Below are positions 61,254 to 64,000 of a stretch of DNA of 64,000 nucleotides, in pieces. Origin of the DNA: Clostridium puniceum (GTDB taxonomy: Bacteria > Bacillota > Clostridia > Clostridiales > Clostridiaceae); NCBI RefSeq assembly GCF_002006345.1, contig NZ_LZZM01000113.1, positions 1 to 64,000 on the forward strand. The letters run 5' to 3'. The number at the start of each line of letters is the position of its first letter. Position 1 is the stretch's first letter. The translations under genes and the position numbers were made by a program. A model generated the notes under the pieces. The model had not been told where the DNA came from. It saw nothing but the letters and a program-made list of their open reading frames with translations, and did not search any database.

Positions 61254-61577
61254 ATGAGTAACTGCAATTTTTGTGATTCTGATTTTAATACGTTAGGAGC
61301 AACTAGTGGTCCTACATGTGATCCTATAAGTGATTTAACTTTATCAGCAGCAGTTGTTGGAAGCCAAGAAGCATTATTTTGTAGATTAATAATGATATTG
61401 CTATTCCTATATGCATATACTAATCAAAATTTTATTAGTTATTTACTTTGTACCAATGATAAGCTAATAAATAATCAAATATGTTTAACTGACAAAATGG
61501 TAGATAATTTAATGGATCAGCTTGATGAATGCAATAATAATAGATGTTGCGGAAAAGGAAGGAACCGTAGTCGCTAG
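61254..61577 (+). CDS. Small Cys-containing hypothetical protein
   Basis: Protein of 107 residues. Cys pairs at both ends: NCNFCDS (about 3-7) and a C-terminal NNRCCGKGRNRSR; between them are a hydrophobic helix (FCRLIMILLFLYAY, about 45-60) and a polar region. Cys at the ends with a central helix suggests metal or disulfide bonding or a spore-coat-type protein, but no family is recognised. The start is ATG 61254, behind GGAGAGG at 61241-61247; upstream TTG and ATG codons have poorer sites. Terminator at 61574. Confidence 0.6.
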   Translation: MSNCNFCDSDFNTLGATSGPTCDPISDLTLSAAVVGSQEALFCRLIMILLFLYAYTNQNFISYLLCTNDKLINNQICLTDKMVDNLMDQLDECNNNRCCGKGRNRSR

Positions 61578-61616
61578 AAGAGAGCAATGAAAAAGGCTCT
61601 CTTCTAGTGTTTTTTA
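61574..61616 (+). terminator. Strong terminator of the 61254 gene
   Basis: 12-bp arms CTAGAAGAGAGC/GCTCTCTTCTAG with a 10-base loop, followed by TGTTTTTTAC. The stop codon lies inside the first arm. Confidence 0.85.
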
Positions 61617-61897
61617 CGTATATGATGAAATTATAGAATTTCTGAACTACAAAGGTGTATAAAATCCACAGTTGGATAAATTATAATTTACAATTGATAA
61701 AAAAGTTATAGCTTTTGATATTAATTGTACATTGTTAATTTATTATTATATAGATCATTTTTTGTAGAAGTTATTAAAAAATTGTAGTAATATATTCATA
61801 AGTGATTGTAATTTATATCTAGGATATTGAACATTTACCATTTAATCTGCAACTTAGTAATTTAATTAAAATTTAATTGGTAAAAGGAATGTTAAAC
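61617..61897. other. Intergenic leader of the GGDEF-EAL gene
   Basis: AT-rich, with no gene and no c-di-GMP riboswitch core seen (no GGGCAAACC-like motif). Start of the next gene chosen at ATG 61898 with AAAGGA upstream. Confidence 0.4.
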
Positions 61898-63880
61898 ATG
61901 AAAAAACTAAATAAAATTGGTGGATTAGTTAATAAAATTAAAGAAAAATTCTCCATTGAAACAATTATGGAAAGAAACAGGTTACAGTACGTATTTAAAA
62001 AGATTACAATTATAGCTGTAATTATTTTTTCAATATTTACAATTATTATTTATGAAACTTTGAAGTTTAGCTATAACTATCAAAATAAAGTTTATGAAGA
62101 CGGTTATTTAGCTTATACTTATTCTAATAAAATTAATGAAGATGTATTAAATATAAGAATAGCTTCAATTACGCATTATAGTAGTTATAATGAAGCTACA
62201 GAAGAAAATTTAGAAACATATGTGAAAGATATTGATGATAATATTCAGAAATATAAAATGCTTCGAAATCTATCAGATGAAGAAAAAAAATTAATTGATG
62301 AATTTATAAAATTAAATACTATTGATATTGATAAGCTTAAGAAGATTACTGAAGATACCGATAAACTCAAAACAGTTACAGAAAATGAAATAGAAGTAAT
62401 AAATTCTTCTGGCGATAAAAGAATTGAATTAAGTAACAAGTTAATAAATTGTGCAACTAATCGGATTGATATGTTAAATAAGCAAAATAGAAAAATAAAG
62501 AAAACTGTTATGTATATAATAGTTATTATTAATTTTACAATGATTAGCTTATTTATATTAATGATATACATAGTTAAAAAAATTAGTAAAAGAGCAGAGT
62601 ATTATGCGCTTTATAGTTCTATTACGGGACTGCCTAATAAGAACCACGTGGCAAATACAATAGCCAAAGATATTAAATTGTATAAAGATAGATTTGCATT
62701 ATTAATAAGCCTTGATATTGATAATTTTAAAGCTGTTAATGACACTTTAGGACATGATTCAGGAGATAAACTTTTAAATGACATAGGAAAAAGATTTAGA
62801 AGAGTAATACATATGCAGGATAATGTTTATCATATGGGTGGAGATGAATTTTTATTTTTAATAACTTCTGTTTACAATAAAAATCAATCAGAAATTATGG
62901 TTAATAATATACAAAATGTTTTTAAAGAGCCTTTTAATATTGAGGGAAAGAAGATTGATTATGTAACTGCAAGCTTAGGTATAGCAATTATTAATCAGGA
63001 TGGAAGTGATTTTGAAACCTTATATAACTATGCAGATGATGCTATGTATGAATCAAAAAGGCTCGGAAAGAACAGGTACATGTTCTATGAAGAAGAAATG
63101 TATTCAAATGTATATGAGAAGACTATGAAGAAAAAAGCAATAGAAGAAGGTATTAAAAATGGAGAATTTAAAGTTTTTTATCAACCTAAGGTTTCAAGCG
63201 AGGAAAAATTTATAGGAGCAGAGGCGCTTGTAAGGTGGATTAAAGAGGATAATAAAATTATACCACCATCAGAATTCATAGAATTTGCTGAAGAAGAAGG
63301 TCTTATAAAAGATATAGGTGAAGATGTTATTATTAACGTGTGCAAGAAATTAGCTGAATGGCTTGAAAAAGGATATAGAGATTTTAGAATAGCAATTAAT
63401 TTATCAGCAGAACAGCTTATTGATGAAAGTTTATGTGATAATGCTTTAAAGATAATAGAAAAATTTAAAATACCTTTTGAATATATAGAATTTGAAGTTA
63501 CGGAATCAACAATAATAAAAGATTTTGATATTGCCATAAAGAGTATTAAAAAGATTAAAAGCTACGGAATTAAAGTAAGTCTTGATGACTTTGGCACAGG
63601 ATATTCATCATTAAATTATTTAAAAAAGCTTGAAGTAGATAGTGTAAAAATCGATAAGTCCTTTATTGATACTTTAGTTTTTGATGATGGAACTAATGTT
63701 ATGGTAAGTACTATAATAAAGATGTGTCATTATTTTGGATATGAAGTTGTTGCAGAAGGTGTTGAGAAGAGAGAACAGATAGAATGTCTGCAAGATTTAA
63801 ATTGTGATATATTCCAAGGTTATTATTTCGGTAAACCTATGAAGGATGAGGAGTTTGAAAAAGGATTTTTATCATTATGA
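61898..63880 (+). CDS. Membrane GGDEF-EAL protein (c-di-GMP turnover)
   Basis: Protein of 660 residues. Two membrane helices (about 33-55 and 205-228) flank a 150-residue extracytoplasmic helical sensor. The GGDEF domain (about 245-400) has an intact MGGDEFLFL but the product-inhibition site RxxD is HMQD (about 314-317). The EAL domain (about 415-655) is complete: FYQPKV, GAEALVRWIKE, INLSAEQLIDES, EVTESTI, LDDFGTGYSSLNYL, VKIDKSFIDTL, AEGVEKREQI. Both catalytic motifs are intact, so it could make and break c-di-GMP; which activity wins cannot be told. In clostridia this signal controls adhesion, motility and surface proteins. Confidence 0.9.
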   Translation: MKKLNKIGGLVNKIKEKFSIETIMERNRLQYVFKKITIIAVIIFSIFTIIIYETLKFSYNYQNKVYEDGYLAYTYSNKINEDVLNIRIASITHYSSYNEATEENLETYVKDIDDNIQKYKMLRNLSDEEKKLIDEFIKLNTIDIDKLKKITEDTDKLKTVTENEIEVINSSGDKRIELSNKLINCATNRIDMLNKQNRKIKKTVMYIIVIINFTMISLFILMIYIVKKISKRAEYYALYSSITGLPNKNHVANTIAKDIKLYKDRFALLISLDIDNFKAVNDTLGHDSGDKLLNDIGKRFRRVIHMQDNVYHMGGDEFLFLITSVYNKNQSEIMVNNIQNVFKEPFNIEGKKIDYVTASLGIAIINQDGSDFETLYNYADDAMYESKRLGKNRYMFYEEEMYSNVYEKTMKKKAIEEGIKNGEFKVFYQPKVSSEEKFIGAEALVRWIKEDNKIIPPSEFIEFAEEEGLIKDIGEDVIINVCKKLAEWLEKGYRDFRIAINLSAEQLIDESLCDNALKIIEKFKIPFEYIEFEVTESTIIKDFDIAIKSIKKIKSYGIKVSLDDFGTGYSSLNYLKKLEVDSVKIDKSFIDTLVFDDGTNVMVSTIIKMCHYFGYEVVAEGVEKREQIECLQDLNCDIFQGYYFGKPMKDEEFEKGFLSL

Positions 63881-64000
63881 TATATTTATTACAGTTAATA
63901 ATTAACAATTAACATTATAATGATATTGATAGTATAGGTTTTATTATGAATGGTGCAAATAATAGTCATAAAAAATATTTTCTAACCTCGAAATATTATG
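63881..64000. other. Window end, nothing recognisable
   Basis: AT-rich sequence with AATTAACAATTAAC-like repeats right after the stop. No gene seen before the window ends. Confidence 0.3.

Noticed and set aside
61617..61897. c-di-GMP riboswitch ahead of the GGDEF-EAL gene
   Set aside because: No conserved core motif could be found by eye.
1..64000. tRNA, rRNA or other structured RNA genes
   Set aside because: No tRNA-like TTCGANNC/CCA pattern or rRNA segment was found in the window on reading; a tRNAscan and Rfam run would be decisive.

Overview
The window is very AT-rich (about 30% GC by eye). Its genes have strong GGAGG ribosome sites and clostridial content: ABC-2 exporters, BadF/BadG-type activases, choline-binding-like (CW) repeat surface proteins, a DUF2922/DUF1659/YvrJ operon, and PrfC and GDPD as housekeeping neighbours. 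This points to Clostridium sensu stricto, in style the C. beijerinckii/puniceum/roseum group. The species cannot be fixed from the sequence alone.

Layout. (1) 1-8.9 kb is an accessory and partly decayed stretch. It holds a predicted beta-propeller exported protein, a secreted metallophosphoesterase, a polytopic DUF6056-like protein, an Rpn-type PD-(D/E)XK nuclease and a lipoprotein. Between them lie broken genes: an AAA-ATPase_like fragment, a GT2 glycosyltransferase with an in-frame stop, an IS256-family transposase tail and a nuclease/ATPase-like tail. (2) 9-29.6 kb is a cell-surface island with six large secreted proteins carrying CW repeats, several with cadherin-like or Ig-like domains. 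Set inside it are a minus-strand sigma-like/YvrJ/DUF1659/DUF2922 operon, a phage-derived replication module (XRE, YqaJ-type exonuclease, replisome organiser) and a small secreted protein beside a membrane-protein/XRE pair. (3) 30.2-33.6 kb holds a GT-B glycosyltransferase with a TetR regulator that has two DNA-binding domains and a good operator, then an orphan LytTR response regulator.

(4) 34.3-49.7 kb is the centre of interest: a single-strand run of 19 genes for a type II (aromatic) polyketide pathway in an apparent obligate anaerobe. It encodes KS-alpha, a chain-length-factor-like KS-beta, two ACPs (one fused to a TIGR04076 domain but with its own internal start site), a KAS III, two AcpS-like proteins, two cyclase-type proteins and an amidohydrolase/decarboxylase. 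It also encodes CMD, DUF362, DUF169 and a second TIGR04076 protein, two alpha/beta hydrolases with cysteine in the nucleophile position, and a three-gene ABC-2 exporter. No oxygenase, ketoreductase, malonyl transferase or methyltransferase is visible. Clostrubin-type polyphenols are the known precedent from this group, but I cannot say whether this is the same locus. (5) 50.4-52.6 kb carries accB-accC followed by wrecked accD and accA remnants, so this second acetyl-CoA carboxylase set must borrow a carboxyltransferase if it works.

(6) 53-64 kb is more ordinary chromosome: a GDPD, a 23-bp minisatellite, prfC, a 1406-residue 2-hydroxyacyl-CoA-dehydratase-activase-type protein, a small Cys-rich protein and a GGDEF-EAL protein.

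Working model for the cluster. KAS III with KS/CLF/ACP builds and holds a poly-beta-keto chain. The SRPBCC and cyclase-family proteins fold it, the Cys hydrolases release or shorten it, the DUF/TIGR04076/amidohydrolase set tailors it without oxygen, and the ABC-2 system exports it. The LytTR regulator may be pathway specific, and the upstream glycosyltransferase may give self-protection. Family assignments come from motif recognition; no database search was run.
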